A stretch of 64,000 bases of DNA from Burkholderiales bacterium. Lineage in GTDB: Bacteria > Pseudomonadota > Gammaproteobacteria > Burkholderiales > Burkholderiaceae_B. Location of the stretch: positions 1 through 64,000 of the forward strand of contig JAIXTE010000097.1 of the NCBI GenBank assembly GCA_027484315.1. The letters run 5' to 3'. The notes beneath the pieces are model-generated. The model saw only the letters and a program-made list of their open reading frames with translations. It did not search any database and had not been told where the DNA came from. The position numbers and the translations under genes were made by a program. This document shows positions 20,584 to 29,942 of this stretch, one piece after another; the stretch's first letter is position 1, and the number at the start of each line of letters is the position of its first letter.

Positions 20584-21378
20584 TCACTCCGTTGGGTCGT
20601 GCTCAAACACCGCCTTGTACGTGGGGTAGAACGTGCACAACGACACCGCCATCACCAAGGCTATACACATCATGTTCAAGGCACTGACAAACGGCGCAGG
20701 CAAGCCTAGCACGGTGAACAGCACCACAAAAACCGAAGAAAATCCGATGCCCAGAATCAGCCAACCCATGCCATAAATCAGAAAGCTGCTTTTGTTGCGC
20801 CAAACCGCTACCCAGCTTGAGAACAGAGCCTGCATGGGCTTCATGTTGTGCCAAACCACCAGCACAGGCGCAAACCAGAATGCCAGCAACACTGGAATGC
20901 TGCTAACACCGACGAACAGCATGTACAGCACGGTGTATTCCATGAATGCTGCCGATGTGGCTGGGTCCGCTTTTTGAAAGTCTTCCACGGTCATGGTGGG
21001 TTGGGCGCCCAGAGCAAGATAGGCCAGCAGGCGGATGATGGCGAAGCACACCGTGTAGATCGCACCCAATGTGATCAGAGACTGCAAATGCTTTCGGTTG
21101 TCTTGGGTGAATGCGGTAAACAGCACGCTTGGTCCAACACGCAAGCCCTGCTGGCCCATTTTTCCTGCCAGCATGATGCCAAACCCCAGGGCAGGTGATG
21201 CGATAGCCACGGCGGCCGCCCCCACGAATGGAATCAGGATGCCGATGAACAAAATGATGAAGAGGTAAGTGTTGCCAAACAAAAACATCTCGCCCGGTTT
21301 TTTACGGAAAAGCTGCACGCCTTGCATCAGCCAGTCCCAGCCAGCGCTTGGTTGGCATGTATGTACGTAGTTGGCCAA
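20584..21378 (-). CDS. BPSS1780-type multispanning membrane protein
   Basis: The 264-residue protein has about six hydrophobic segments and the N-terminus VHTCQPSAGWDWLMQGVQLFRKKPGEMF. That pattern belongs to a Burkholderiales family (BPSS1780-like) of unknown function, often found next to thrB. No catalytic motif is visible. The start is TTG at 21378, supported by AGGAAG six bases upstream and by the lack of any ATG before the first conserved block. It follows thrB by 11 bp and is probably co-transcribed with it. Its 3' end faces the repeat-rich gap after uvrD. Confidence 0.8.
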   Translation of the reverse strand: MANYVHTCQPSAGWDWLMQGVQLFRKKPGEMFLFGNTYLFIILFIGILIPFVGAAAVAIASPALGFGIMLAGKMGQQGLRVGPSVLFTAFTQDNRKHLQSLITLGAIYTVCFAIIRLLAYLALGAQPTMTVEDFQKADPATSAAFMEYTVLYMLFVGVSSIPVLLAFWFAPVLVVWHNMKPMQALFSSWVAVWRNKSSFLIYGMGWLILGIGFSSVFVVLFTVLGLPAPFVSALNMMCIALVMAVSLCTFYPTYKAVFEHDPTE

Positions 21379-21389
21379 TTGATACTTCC

Positions 21390-22352
21390 TTAAACCGGTT
21401 GTGGAGCAAAAGGGATGCCGCGGCGGCGGGCCAGCAACACGCGCTCGAAGTGCCTGGGGTCTTTGACATTCAGCACTTCTGCTTCACGTGGCATGTAAAA
21501 ATCGTATAAGCGTGAAGTCCAGAAGCGCAGGCTGGCAGAACGAAGCATGTCCTGCCACAGGCTGCATTCCTGTTCGGTCAGTGGGCGAACTTCCTGATAA
21601 CCCTGAAGCAGGGCTTGAATGGATTCGAGTTTGAATTCACCTGTATTCAGGTCAATACACCAATCATTCGCAGTCACGGCCAAGTCAAACAGCAATGTGT
21701 CTACACCTGCAAAATAGAAGTCAATCACACCGCCCAGTTGGTCACCTTGCATCAAGGCATTGTCTCTGAACAGGTCTGCGTGCACTGCGCCTTTGGGCAA
21801 GGCCTGAAAATCAGCCTGCTTTGAAACGGCCCCTTGGTGTCTTACTTCATCCAAAAGAAGGCCGCGTACATCCTCAGGCAAGTGTTTTTCAAGTTCACGC
21901 ACTGCGTCTTCAATCCAGCCCAGCCCTCTGGGGTTTGGTGTGCGGCCTTCAAAGTCGGCCACAGCCAAATGGGCCCTGGCGCTGAAAATGCCAATTTCGC
22001 GACATTGCGCGGGGTTGGGTGTATCCACGGACTTTCCGCCCAGGCAATTGACAAGGGTGGCTGGCTTGTTGTGCAGTGAATTGAACAGCTCACCTGATTT
22101 ATTTGGAATCGGACCCGGTACAGCCAAGCCTTTCTTGGCCAGGTGTTTCATCAAACCAAGGTAAAACGGCAGGTCTTCGGCCCTTAGCTTCTCGAAAATA
22201 GTGAGAACGTAACGGCCTGTGGTGGTGTTCACAAAGTAATTGGTGTTTTCAATCCCGGACTCAATGCCCTCAAAGGAAATCAGGTTTCCGCAGTCACGGT
22301 CTTGCAACCATTCTTGGAGCTCGTCTTGGGTGATGCGTGTAAAAACAGCCAT
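21390..22352 (-). CDS. thrB: Homoserine kinase (kinase-fold ThrB)
   Basis: This enzyme phosphorylates homoserine in threonine synthesis. The 320-residue product belongs to the choline-kinase/APH-like ThrB family used by betaproteobacteria and pseudomonads, not the GHMP-kinase type of E. coli. Motifs seen: GIESGIENTNYFV near residues 28-40, the catalytic loop GAVHADLFRDNALM, and GVIDFYFAGVDTLLFDLAV, which contains the metal-binding aspartate. The ATG at 22352 (MAVFTRITQDEL) fits the family N-terminus. It is followed by the BPSS1780-type gene in an apparent two-gene unit. Confidence 0.93.
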   Translation of the reverse strand: MAVFTRITQDELQEWLQDRDCGNLISFEGIESGIENTNYFVNTTTGRYVLTIFEKLRAEDLPFYLGLMKHLAKKGLAVPGPIPNKSGELFNSLHNKPATLVNCLGGKSVDTPNPAQCREIGIFSARAHLAVADFEGRTPNPRGLGWIEDAVRELEKHLPEDVRGLLLDEVRHQGAVSKQADFQALPKGAVHADLFRDNALMQGDQLGGVIDFYFAGVDTLLFDLAVTANDWCIDLNTGEFKLESIQALLQGYQEVRPLTEQECSLWQDMLRSASLRFWTSRLYDFYMPREAEVLNVKDPRHFERVLLARRRGIPFAPQPV

Positions 22353-22439
22353 TCAAAATCCTGAGAGGGTGAACAATCACGGGGCAGATCACGGGTTTGC
22401 ACGTTGGCAACCCGGATTTTACCCGTGTTTGACCTCTCT

Positions 22440-23177
22440 TTATAAGTCCAACAGCTTCTCTGTTTCACTGTCTGAGGGATTGAACGTGCGTTTTTCGTAG
22501 AAATGGAAGATGCTCGACAGCACCTGTTCAGGCGTTTCCACCACTTCAAATAGGTCCATGTCGCTTGGGCTGATCATGCCTTCACCCAGCAAATGGCTTT
22601 TGATCCAGTCAATCAAGCCGGCCCAAAAGGCGGAACCCACCAAGATAATCGGGATTCTTCGACCCTTGTTGGTCTGGATGAGGGTCAAGGCTTCAAACAT
22701 TTCATCCAGCGTGCCAAAGCCGCCCGGCATCACCACGTAGGCACTGGCATATTTGGCAAAAGCCACCTTGCGCGCAAAGAAGTGGCGAAAGGTCAGTGAA
22801 ATATTCTGGTACGGGTTGCCGCTTTGTTCAAAGGGCAATTCAATGTTCAAACCCACACTGGGTGATTCGCCTGCAAATGCCCCCTTGTTGGCCGCTTCCA
22901 TGATGCCCGGGCCACCGCCGCTGATGACTGCAAAACCCGAATCCGACAAGGCGCGTGCGATGTTTTCAGTCAGCACGTAGTAGGGATGGTCAACAGGCGT
23001 GCGTGCGCTGCCAAAGATGGACACCGAGGGGCGAATTGCCGACAGCTTCTCGGTCGCCTCGATGAACTCTGCCATAATTCCCAGCACATGCCATGACTCG
23101 CGGGCCTTCACTGCTGTGGACTGCTCTTTCGAGGGTAAATGGCGCAATGTTGGAATATTCTTATTTTTGGTTGTCAT
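22440..23177 (-). CDS. LOG family protein (nucleotide 5'-monophosphate phosphoribohydrolase)
   Basis: The 245-residue Rossmann-fold protein has the lysine-decarboxylase-like signature PGGFGTLDE near residue 150 and SGGGPGIMEAANKGAF near 85, which define the LOG family. These enzymes cleave nucleoside monophosphates, releasing the base. The N-terminal ARESWHVLGIMAEFIEATEKL is typical of the longer bacterial TIGR00730 group. Its ATG at 23177 abuts the divergent polA ATG at 23178, so each promoter must lie inside the other gene unless the start is further downstream; the conserved ARESW block argues against that. The substrate cannot be assigned. Confidence 0.88.
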   Translation of the reverse strand: MTTKNKNIPTLRHLPSKEQSTAVKARESWHVLGIMAEFIEATEKLSAIRPSVSIFGSARTPVDHPYYVLTENIARALSDSGFAVISGGGPGIMEAANKGAFAGESPSVGLNIELPFEQSGNPYQNISLTFRHFFARKVAFAKYASAYVVMPGGFGTLDEMFEALTLIQTNKGRRIPIILVGSAFWAGLIDWIKSHLLGEGMISPSDMDLFEVVETPEQVLSSIFHFYEKRTFNPSDSETEKLLDL

Positions 23178-25961
23178 ATGAAGCGATTACTCCTTGTTGA
23201 TGGGTCAAGCTACCTGTACCGTGCCTTTCATGCCATGCCTGATTTGCGAAATCGCGCGGGCGAACCCACTGGCGCAGTGTACGGCATGGTCAACATGCTG
23301 AGGCGCTTGCGTGCCGACTACCACACCGACGATGTGCGAACCAATTGTATCGCCTGCGTGTTCGATGCGCCGGGCAAGACCTTTCGGGACGACATTTACC
23401 CGGAATACAAGGCCAATCGGGCCAGCATGCCGGAAGACCTGGCCGCCCAGATCCCCCACATTCATGAAGTCACCCGCGCGCTGGGCTGGCCCATCGTGAT
23501 GGAGCCCGGCATTGAAGCCGACGATGTGATTGGCACACTGGCGCATGTGGCCTTGCAACAGGGGTTTGACGAGGTCATCGTCTCGACTGGCGACAAGGAC
23601 ATGGCACAACTGGTCAACGACAAGGTTCGCCTGGTGGACACCATGAAAAATGCGGTGATGACCCGCGACGCCGTGTTTGAGAAGTTTGGCGTTTACCCGG
23701 AACAGATCATTGATTACCTGACCTTGGTGGGCGACACCGTGGACAACGTGCCCGGTGTGGAAAAAGTAGGCCCCAAAACCGCTGCAAAATGGCTGGCCGA
23801 GTACAAAACGTTGGACGGCGTGGTGGCCAATGCCGACAAAATTGGCGGCAAGGTAGGTGAAAACCTGCAAAAGGCACTGGATTGGCTGCCCACGGGAAAG
23901 TCACTCGTGACCATCAAAACCGATTGCGAATTCGAACTTCGCCGCCACATTGAAGAACAGCTCAAGGCACACCCTGAGAACAACGAGGAACTGAAACGGT
24001 TGTTTCAGCGCTTTGAGTTCAAGACCTGGTTCCGTGCCCTGGGCGGTGTCGGTGAAGACGAGGCTGCGGTCAAACCCAAAGTGGATGGGCCGCCAGACGG
24101 CACTTCGATGAGCCTGTTTGACGCGCCCACGCAGGCGGTCGATTCTATTGAAACAATCTGTGTTCAAAACCAGGAACAGCTCACCGCCCTGATGGTTGAG
24201 CTGAAAGCCGCCGCAGACAGCAAAACCGCCGTGGCCTTCGACACCGAAACCGATTCACTCGAACCCATGAACGCCCGAATTGTCGGGTTGTCGTTTGCAG
24301 TCAAACCCGGTCTGGGCTACTACATACCGCTGACCCACCAGGACTTGACGGCAGAACCACAGTTGCCAATTGACGAGGTTCTGGCTTTTCTGAAGCCCTG
24401 GTTTGAAGACACCGATTCCCCCAAAATTGCGCAGAATGCCAAGTACGATTTGCACGTGATGGCCAATCACGATGTGTGGGTAAAAGGCCTGGTGGACGAC
24501 ACCATGCTGGCCTCTTATATTCTGGAGGCCCACAAGCCGCATGGCATGGACGCCCTTGCACTGCGTTGGCTGAACTACAACACCATCAAGTACGAAGAAG
24601 TGGCAGGCAAGGGTGCCAGCCAGGTGACTTTCGACCAAGTGTCCATTGAGACGGCCACCCGCTACGCGGCGGAAGATGCCGAGGTGACCTTGCGTCTGTC
24701 TCATGCCTTGAACGCAGAGCTGGGCAAGGTGCCTGAGCTGGACAAGCTGTACCGCGAGGTCGAGCTGCCATTTGGCCAGGTCCTGTTTGAAGTCGAGCGA
24801 AATGGCGTGTTGATTGATTCCGCAAAACTGGATGCGCAAAGCGCAGAAATTGCCGAAAAGCTCAAGCATATTGAAGAGCAGGCGTTCGAGATGGCGGGCG
24901 GCAGTTTCAACATGAATTCGCCCAAGCAGATTGGCGAGTTGCTGTTCGACAAGCTGGGTTTGCCCGTGGTTAAAAAAACAGCCAGTGGTGCGCCTTCCAC
25001 GGATGAGGAAGTGCTCAGCAAACTGGCTGAAGATTATCCCTTGCCCGCCAAGCTGCTGGAACACAGGTCACTTGCCAAACTCAAGAGCACTTACACCGAC
25101 AAACTGCCCCGCATGGTCAACGCCCGCACTGGCCGCGTGCACACCAATTACGCCCAGGCTGTGGCCGTGACCGGTCGCCTGTCGAGCAATGAACCCAATT
25201 TGCAGAACATCCCGGTGCGCACGGCCGAAGGCCGTCGAGTTCGCGAGGCTTTCGTGGCCGCGCCGGGTTGCGTGCTGGTGTCGGCAGATTATTCCCAGAT
25301 CGAATTGCGCATCATGGCGCACATTTCCGGCGATGAAGCGCTGATACACGCTTTCAATGAAGGGCTGGACATTCACAGCGCCACTGCGTCTGAAATCTTT
25401 GGTGTGGGTCTGAACGAGGTCACATCCGATCATCGCCGCACAGCCAAGGTAATCAACTTCGGCCTGATTTACGGCATGAGTGCCTTTGGTCTGGCCGGTA
25501 ACCTGGGCATTACGCGGGAAGCTGCCAAGCTGTACATTGACCGCTACTTTTCCAGGTATCCCGGTGTCGCCCGCTTCATGGAGAATGTGCGTGCGCAGGC
25601 CAAGGAAGACGGCTATGTTCAAACCGTGTTTGGGCGCCGCTTGTGGCTACCCGAAATCAAAAGCCCCAACGGGCCACGGCGTGCGGGTGCTGAGCGGGCT
25701 GCCATCAATGCGCCCATGCAGGGCACATCAGCCGACCTGATCAAAATGGCCATGGTGGAACTGTCTGCCTGGCTGAAAACTGAAAAGCTGCAAACCAAAA
25801 TGATCATGCAGGTGCATGACGAAGTGATTCTGGAAGTACCCAAGGGTGAACTCGAATTGATTCAACGTCGGGTTCCTGAAATCATGACCCAGGTTGCCCA
25901 GTTGCGTGTGCCACTGGAAGTAGGGTGCGGTGTGGGCAACAACTGGGAAGAAGCGCATTAA
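23178..25961 (+). CDS. polA: DNA polymerase I
   Basis: The 927-residue PolA has all three domains. The 5' nuclease starts MKRLLLVDGSSYLYRAFHAM, with EADDVIGTLA and the helix-hairpin-helix region DNVPGVEKVGPKTA. The 3'-5' proofreading exonuclease has AFDTETDSLE and YAAEDAEVTLRL, keeping its catalytic acidic residues. The polymerase domain has motif A SADYSQIELRIMAHISGD, motif B RRTAKVINFGLIYGMSAFGL and motif C MQVHDEVILEV. It is therefore proofreading-competent by sequence. The start at 23178 is fixed by the family N-terminus even though the frame is open 13 codons upstream. Confidence 0.97.
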   Translation: MKRLLLVDGSSYLYRAFHAMPDLRNRAGEPTGAVYGMVNMLRRLRADYHTDDVRTNCIACVFDAPGKTFRDDIYPEYKANRASMPEDLAAQIPHIHEVTRALGWPIVMEPGIEADDVIGTLAHVALQQGFDEVIVSTGDKDMAQLVNDKVRLVDTMKNAVMTRDAVFEKFGVYPEQIIDYLTLVGDTVDNVPGVEKVGPKTAAKWLAEYKTLDGVVANADKIGGKVGENLQKALDWLPTGKSLVTIKTDCEFELRRHIEEQLKAHPENNEELKRLFQRFEFKTWFRALGGVGEDEAAVKPKVDGPPDGTSMSLFDAPTQAVDSIETICVQNQEQLTALMVELKAAADSKTAVAFDTETDSLEPMNARIVGLSFAVKPGLGYYIPLTHQDLTAEPQLPIDEVLAFLKPWFEDTDSPKIAQNAKYDLHVMANHDVWVKGLVDDTMLASYILEAHKPHGMDALALRWLNYNTIKYEEVAGKGASQVTFDQVSIETATRYAAEDAEVTLRLSHALNAELGKVPELDKLYREVELPFGQVLFEVERNGVLIDSAKLDAQSAEIAEKLKHIEEQAFEMAGGSFNMNSPKQIGELLFDKLGLPVVKKTASGAPSTDEEVLSKLAEDYPLPAKLLEHRSLAKLKSTYTDKLPRMVNARTGRVHTNYAQAVAVTGRLSSNEPNLQNIPVRTAEGRRVREAFVAAPGCVLVSADYSQIELRIMAHISGDEALIHAFNEGLDIHSATASEIFGVGLNEVTSDHRRTAKVINFGLIYGMSAFGLAGNLGITREAAKLYIDRYFSRYPGVARFMENVRAQAKEDGYVQTVFGRRLWLPEIKSPNGPRRAGAERAAINAPMQGTSADLIKMAMVELSAWLKTEKLQTKMIMQVHDEVILEVPKGELELIQRRVPEIMTQVAQLRVPLEVGCGVGNNWEEAH

Positions 25962-25985
25962 GTTCAACAAGCAGGGGAATAGGGT

Positions 25986-26891
25986 ATGAGCGAGAACAAA
26001 AAAACTGAAAATCAGGAACACCTGGAAGCACTGACTGGCGGTGGCAAGCTGCCCATGAGCCGACGCACATTGCTTAAGGGTTTCACTGTAGGTGGTTTTG
26101 CAGCGGCCGCTTCACCCATATTGGCCCAGGCCATCACCACCCCAAGCACCGGTTTGGAAGAAGGAAGAGTGTTGGTGAATGTCGGCGATGACGACATGTT
26201 TGCCTACCGCGCCTATCCCCAAAACAAGAAAAATGCACCGGTCATCCTGGTAGTACCGGAAATTTTCGGCGTGCATGCCTACCTGGAAGATGTGTGCCGT
26301 CGCTTTGCCCAGGCCGGCTTTTATGCCCTGGCACCGGAAATTTTCTTTCGGCATTCAGAGGCTGGGCAATACGCTTCGGTGGCCGCGATTCTGGAAAACG
26401 TCATTTCCAAGATGGACGATGCACAGGTCATGAAAGACCTGGACAAGTGCGTTGAATTTGCGGGTTCTGAAGGCGCCAACAATGCGCAGTTGGCGGTCAC
26501 CGGTTTTTGCTGGGGGGGCCGGATTACCTGGCTATATGCCGCACACCAACCTGCGGTGAAAGCGGGTGTAGCTTGGTATGGGCGCGTGGTGGGTGCAAAG
26601 TCTGCATTAACGCCAAACCACCCTGTGGACATTGCCAGCCAGTTAAAAGCGCCAGTGCTGGGCCTGTATGGTTCGGAAGATACATCGATTCCCCTGGATA
26701 CTGTGGAGCAAATGCGTCAAGCCCTGGCAGCAGCCGGAAACAATCCGTTTGCCAAGGCCAGCAGCATCACCGTGTTTGACGGTGTGCAACACGGTTTCCA
26801 CGCAGACTACCGCAATACCTACAATGCCACGGTGGCCAAAGAAGCGTACAATCAGGCGCTGCAGTTCTTGCGGGGCAAGAACTTAATCTAA
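25986..26891 (+). CDS. Dienelactone hydrolase family protein with Tat signal
   Basis: The 301-residue alpha/beta hydrolase has a twin-arginine signal: SRRTLLKGF at about 25-33 followed by a hydrophobic stretch ending SPILAQA, so it is probably exported folded. The catalytic triad of the dienelactone hydrolase family is visible as the nucleophile Cys in TGFCWGGRITW, Asp in LYGSEDTSIPLD and His in DGVQHGFHADYR. The natural substrate is unknown; most members with this signal are annotated only by family. It lies 24 bp after polA and 18 bp before the ZIP transporter, on the same strand. Confidence 0.88.
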   Translation: MSENKKTENQEHLEALTGGGKLPMSRRTLLKGFTVGGFAAAASPILAQAITTPSTGLEEGRVLVNVGDDDMFAYRAYPQNKKNAPVILVVPEIFGVHAYLEDVCRRFAQAGFYALAPEIFFRHSEAGQYASVAAILENVISKMDDAQVMKDLDKCVEFAGSEGANNAQLAVTGFCWGGRITWLYAAHQPAVKAGVAWYGRVVGAKSALTPNHPVDIASQLKAPVLGLYGSEDTSIPLDTVEQMRQALAAAGNNPFAKASSITVFDGVQHGFHADYRNTYNATVAKEAYNQALQFLRGKNLI

Positions 26892-26909
26892 ACACGGACC
26901 CTCCCGATC

Positions 26910-27695
26910 GTGCACTCAAGTTTACCGCTTGTGCTTCTGGCCGCTGCCTTGGGCACGGCCTTGGCCATTTTTGCATCTGCTCTTTTGACCGCGCGCTATA
27001 TTGCGCGCTCCCTGGAACCCATGGTCAGCGTATCTGCCGGGGTGTTGTTGGGGGCGTCGCTGTTGCATTTATTGCCCGAGGCGTTAGACAAGGGCATGGA
27101 CCACCACCAGCTGTTTACGCTGTTGCTGGCTGGTTTGCTGTTTTTCTTCGTGCTTGAAAAGTTCTCGATCTTTCGGCACAGCCACCACCATGAACACGAC
27201 GGCCACGACCACCACCATGGCTTCGACAAACGTGAAGCCCGCCGTGGCGGTTTGCTGATCGTGATTGGTGATTCCATCCACAACTTTGCCGACGGTTTGC
27301 TGATTGCCAGCGCCTTTCTGGTCGACTTTGAATTGGGTCTTGTCACGACACTTAGCGTGGTCTTGCATGAAATTCCCCAGCAAACAGGCGATTACCTGGT
27401 GCTGGTCAATGCCGGGATTGCACGCAAGAAAGCCCTGCAACTGATGGCAGTGGCAGGTTTGGCCGCCGTATTGGGTGCAGGTTTGGGCTACACGCTGTTC
27501 ACACAAATGCAAGCTCTGCTGCCTTATGCCCTGGTGTTTGCCGCAGCCAGTTTTATCTACGTGGCGGTGGCTGACCTTATTCCCCAGATGCAACAGCGGG
27601 TCAAGGTCAAGGAGAGCATTATTCAGTTGGTTTGCATCGGTGCGGGTGTCTCACTGATTGCTGTGCTGGCGGAAATACTTCACCACCACCATTAA
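26910..27695 (+). CDS. ZIP family metal transporter
   Basis: The 261-residue protein has about eight membrane helices and a cytosolic His-rich loop at about 90-103 (RHSHHHEHDGHDHHHG). HNFADG at 124-129 and HEIPQQTGD at 153-161 are the paired metal-binding motifs of helices IV and V in ZIP transporters, which import zinc or other divalent metals. The usual acidic residue of HEIPxE is glutamine here. The start is GTG at 26910, since the next Met would remove the first helix; the upstream Shine-Dalgarno sequence is weak. The tail ends in four histidines. It converges with the EamA gene. Confidence 0.87.
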   Translation: MHSSLPLVLLAAALGTALAIFASALLTARYIARSLEPMVSVSAGVLLGASLLHLLPEALDKGMDHHQLFTLLLAGLLFFFVLEKFSIFRHSHHHEHDGHDHHHGFDKREARRGGLLIVIGDSIHNFADGLLIASAFLVDFELGLVTTLSVVLHEIPQQTGDYLVLVNAGIARKKALQLMAVAGLAAVLGAGLGYTLFTQMQALLPYALVFAAASFIYVAVADLIPQMQQRVKVKESIIQLVCIGAGVSLIAVLAEILHHHH

Positions 27696-27719
27696 GCAAC
27701 CGCCTCAAGCGGGCGGGTA

Positions 27720-28598
27720 TCAAGCGGACGGTATTTCCACTTTTTTGCGTTGGTGCGTGGCGTAGGAAGACAGGCCCCCGCAGGCGATGATCATGGCAAC
27801 GCCCAGCCACGTGGTGCTGCTGGGCAAATCACCCAACACAACAATGCCATAAAAGGTGGAAACCAGAATGGTGCAGTATTGCAGCGATGCAGACAACCAG
27901 GTTGAGCCACTTCCGAACGACCGGGTCAGTGCCAGGTTTCCAGCACCGCCAAATACACCTAGGCCCAGTAGCCACAGCAGCGTCCAGTCGTTGATGCCGT
28001 TCTTCAGCACTGCAAATTCCCCAAACACCGCCAGGTAAATCGCCGATGTCACGGTGGCTGTTCCTGCAAAGTAAAGCACGGTACGCCATTCAGGCTCGCG
28101 GGCTTGCCCCAGGCTTTTCAGTTGCAGGTAGGCTACAGCAGACACTGCACCGGCGCTCAACCCAATCAGCGCGACAGGCAACTCATTGTTGGCCAGTACC
28201 GGTTGAAGAACCGCGAGCACACCCACAAAACCAACGCCAATGGCCGCGATCTCAATCCGGTTCCTCGATTGGCCAAACCCAAGCCAAAGAATGAGTGCGA
28301 TAAACAGCGGGGAGGTGTACATCAGCGTGGTGGCCGTGGCCAGTGGCAATTGCGTGGTGGCATAAAAACCGCACCACATGGCCACAATGCCTGCCACATT
28401 GCGTCGAAGGTGAAGGTGCGCCACCGGGCTTTTCAGACTCAGCCCACTGAGCAAGGCCCAAGTGGCGATGCCCAGCAAGGGCACCAGCCCCCGGAAAAGA
28501 ATGATTTCACCGAGGGTGGCCTGCGCACCGGCCAATTTCACCATCAGCCCCATGGTGCCAAAGCACAGGCAGGCCATTAACATCCAGAGTGCTTGCAT
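27720..28598 (-). CDS. EamA/DMT family transporter
   Basis: The 292-residue protein has ten predicted helices in two repeats of five, with the EamA hallmarks FGTMGLMVKLAG and EIILFRGLVPLLG in helices 1-2. The second repeat contains LLGLGVFGGAGNLALTRSF and YCTILVSTFYGIVVLGDLPS. These drug/metabolite transporters export amino acids or other small metabolites; the substrate is not recognisable. The final residues (HQRKKVEIPSA) are cytosolic and basic. It is 25 bp downstream of the Rieske oxygenase gene on the same strand, suggesting co-transcription. Confidence 0.87.
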   Translation of the reverse strand: MQALWMLMACLCFGTMGLMVKLAGAQATLGEIILFRGLVPLLGIATWALLSGLSLKSPVAHLHLRRNVAGIVAMWCGFYATTQLPLATATTLMYTSPLFIALILWLGFGQSRNRIEIAAIGVGFVGVLAVLQPVLANNELPVALIGLSAGAVSAVAYLQLKSLGQAREPEWRTVLYFAGTATVTSAIYLAVFGEFAVLKNGINDWTLLWLLGLGVFGGAGNLALTRSFGSGSTWLSASLQYCTILVSTFYGIVVLGDLPSSTTWLGVAMIIACGGLSSYATHQRKKVEIPSA

Positions 28599-28623
28599 GC
28601 CCTGCTTGTCGCGTTGGTTGAAG

Positions 28624-29769
28624 TCAGAGTGACTTCTTCAGTTTCCCGGATTGGGCGTGGTTGGGGTGCATTTGAGCGCCATACCAGGCGTGAAAATGCG
28701 CCATGCCATCTTCCATGGGGCTTTGATAAGGCCCGGCATCGTGTTCGCCCCGTTCCATCAGTACCCGACGGCCTTCGTCCATGCGCTCGGCAATTTCGTC
28801 GTCCTCAACAGCAGTTTCCATATAGGCAGCCTGTTCAGCCTCGACAAACTCGCGTTCAAACAGGCGAATTTCCTCAGGGTAATAAAACTCAACCACATTC
28901 AGTGTTTCTTGCGGCCCCTTGGGGTGCAGCGTGGACACTACGAGAACATGTGGATACCACTCCACCATGATGTTCGGGTACATACAAAACCAGATCGCGC
29001 CGTATTTTGGGTCGATGCCATTGCTGAATTTCTTCACGGCATCGTGCCATTGCCGGTACACGGGTGTGCCGGGGCGTCGCAGCCCGGCTTTTACACCGAC
29101 GGACTGAACGCTCCAGTTGTCGCCGTAAAACCACTGCAAATCCGAGCAGCTGACAAACTGACCCAAGCCTGGATGGAAGGGCTCTACATGGTAGTCCTCC
29201 AGGTAAACCTCAATGAAGGTTTTCCAGTTGTAAGGCAGCACATTGCTCTTGACGGAATCAAGCTGAAAACCGGAAAAATCAATTTCTTCCAGAAATGGGA
29301 CATTCTTCAGTTCGTCCAGCACATTGCGGCGTGAACTGAACTGCAGGCCGCGCCAGTTTTGAAGCGGGTAGCTTTGTAGCTTGGTGCAGGGCTGTTGGGC
29401 AAAATGCGGAGCACCCAGCAGTTCGCCCTTCAGGTCATAGGTCCAGCGGTGAAGCGGGCACACAATGTTGTCCGAATTGCCATGGCCTTTCAGCATGATG
29501 GCCTGACGGTGGCGGCAAACGTTGGAAAGCAGCTCGATTTCCGAGCCATTGTTCACCAAGATGCGGCCGTCGCCTTCCCACGGAAGTGACCTCCAGTCGC
29601 CGCGCTCGGGCACCCAATGGGTGTGACCGACGTAACCCGGTCCGTCTCGATAGAGTAGTTGGATTTCATCCTTCAAAACATGTTCATCGAAATACGCTGA
29701 AACATGGGGCTGCAAACTTGACAGCGTCACGGCTTGTGACACATTGGACAAATCACTCAAATCGGACAT
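28624..29769 (-). CDS. Rieske non-heme iron oxygenase, alpha subunit
   Basis: The 381-residue protein has a Rieske [2Fe-2S] domain with Cys85-x-His87 and Cys104-x2-His107 (CRHRQ and CPLHRW). It is followed by a catalytic domain with YLEDYHVEPFHPGLGQF, which carries the two histidines of the mononuclear iron site. This family includes aromatic ring-hydroxylating dioxygenases and choline/carnitine monooxygenases. No beta subunit, ferredoxin or reductase gene is adjacent, so an alpha-only oxygenase using partners encoded elsewhere is more likely. The ATG at 29769 was chosen; the open frame extends 67 codons upstream with no family similarity. The substrate is unknown. Confidence 0.85.
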   Translation of the reverse strand: MSDLSDLSNVSQAVTLSSLQPHVSAYFDEHVLKDEIQLLYRDGPGYVGHTHWVPERGDWRSLPWEGDGRILVNNGSEIELLSNVCRHRQAIMLKGHGNSDNIVCPLHRWTYDLKGELLGAPHFAQQPCTKLQSYPLQNWRGLQFSSRRNVLDELKNVPFLEEIDFSGFQLDSVKSNVLPYNWKTFIEVYLEDYHVEPFHPGLGQFVSCSDLQWFYGDNWSVQSVGVKAGLRRPGTPVYRQWHDAVKKFSNGIDPKYGAIWFCMYPNIMVEWYPHVLVVSTLHPKGPQETLNVVEFYYPEEIRLFEREFVEAEQAAYMETAVEDDEIAERMDEGRRVLMERGEHDAGPYQSPMEDGMAHFHAWYGAQMHPNHAQSGKLKKSL

Positions 29770-29942
29770 GATCCCGGGGACCTCCTCCAGCAGTGTCCCT
29801 GATCGACACTGATGCAAATTAACCTGTTGAACACAAAGAGAAAGTGGATTGTACCCTTTAGTCTGCATTCCAGCCAAAGACTTTTCGCCTTTGAGCAAAG
29901 TCGAAGTAAAATGGAAGACTTTGCAGCGTTTGCCGTAGCACC

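Noticed and set aside
24255-25064. A 269-residue open frame antisense to polA
   Set aside because: It is covered by conserved polA domains on the other strand and shows no coherent domain or start signal.
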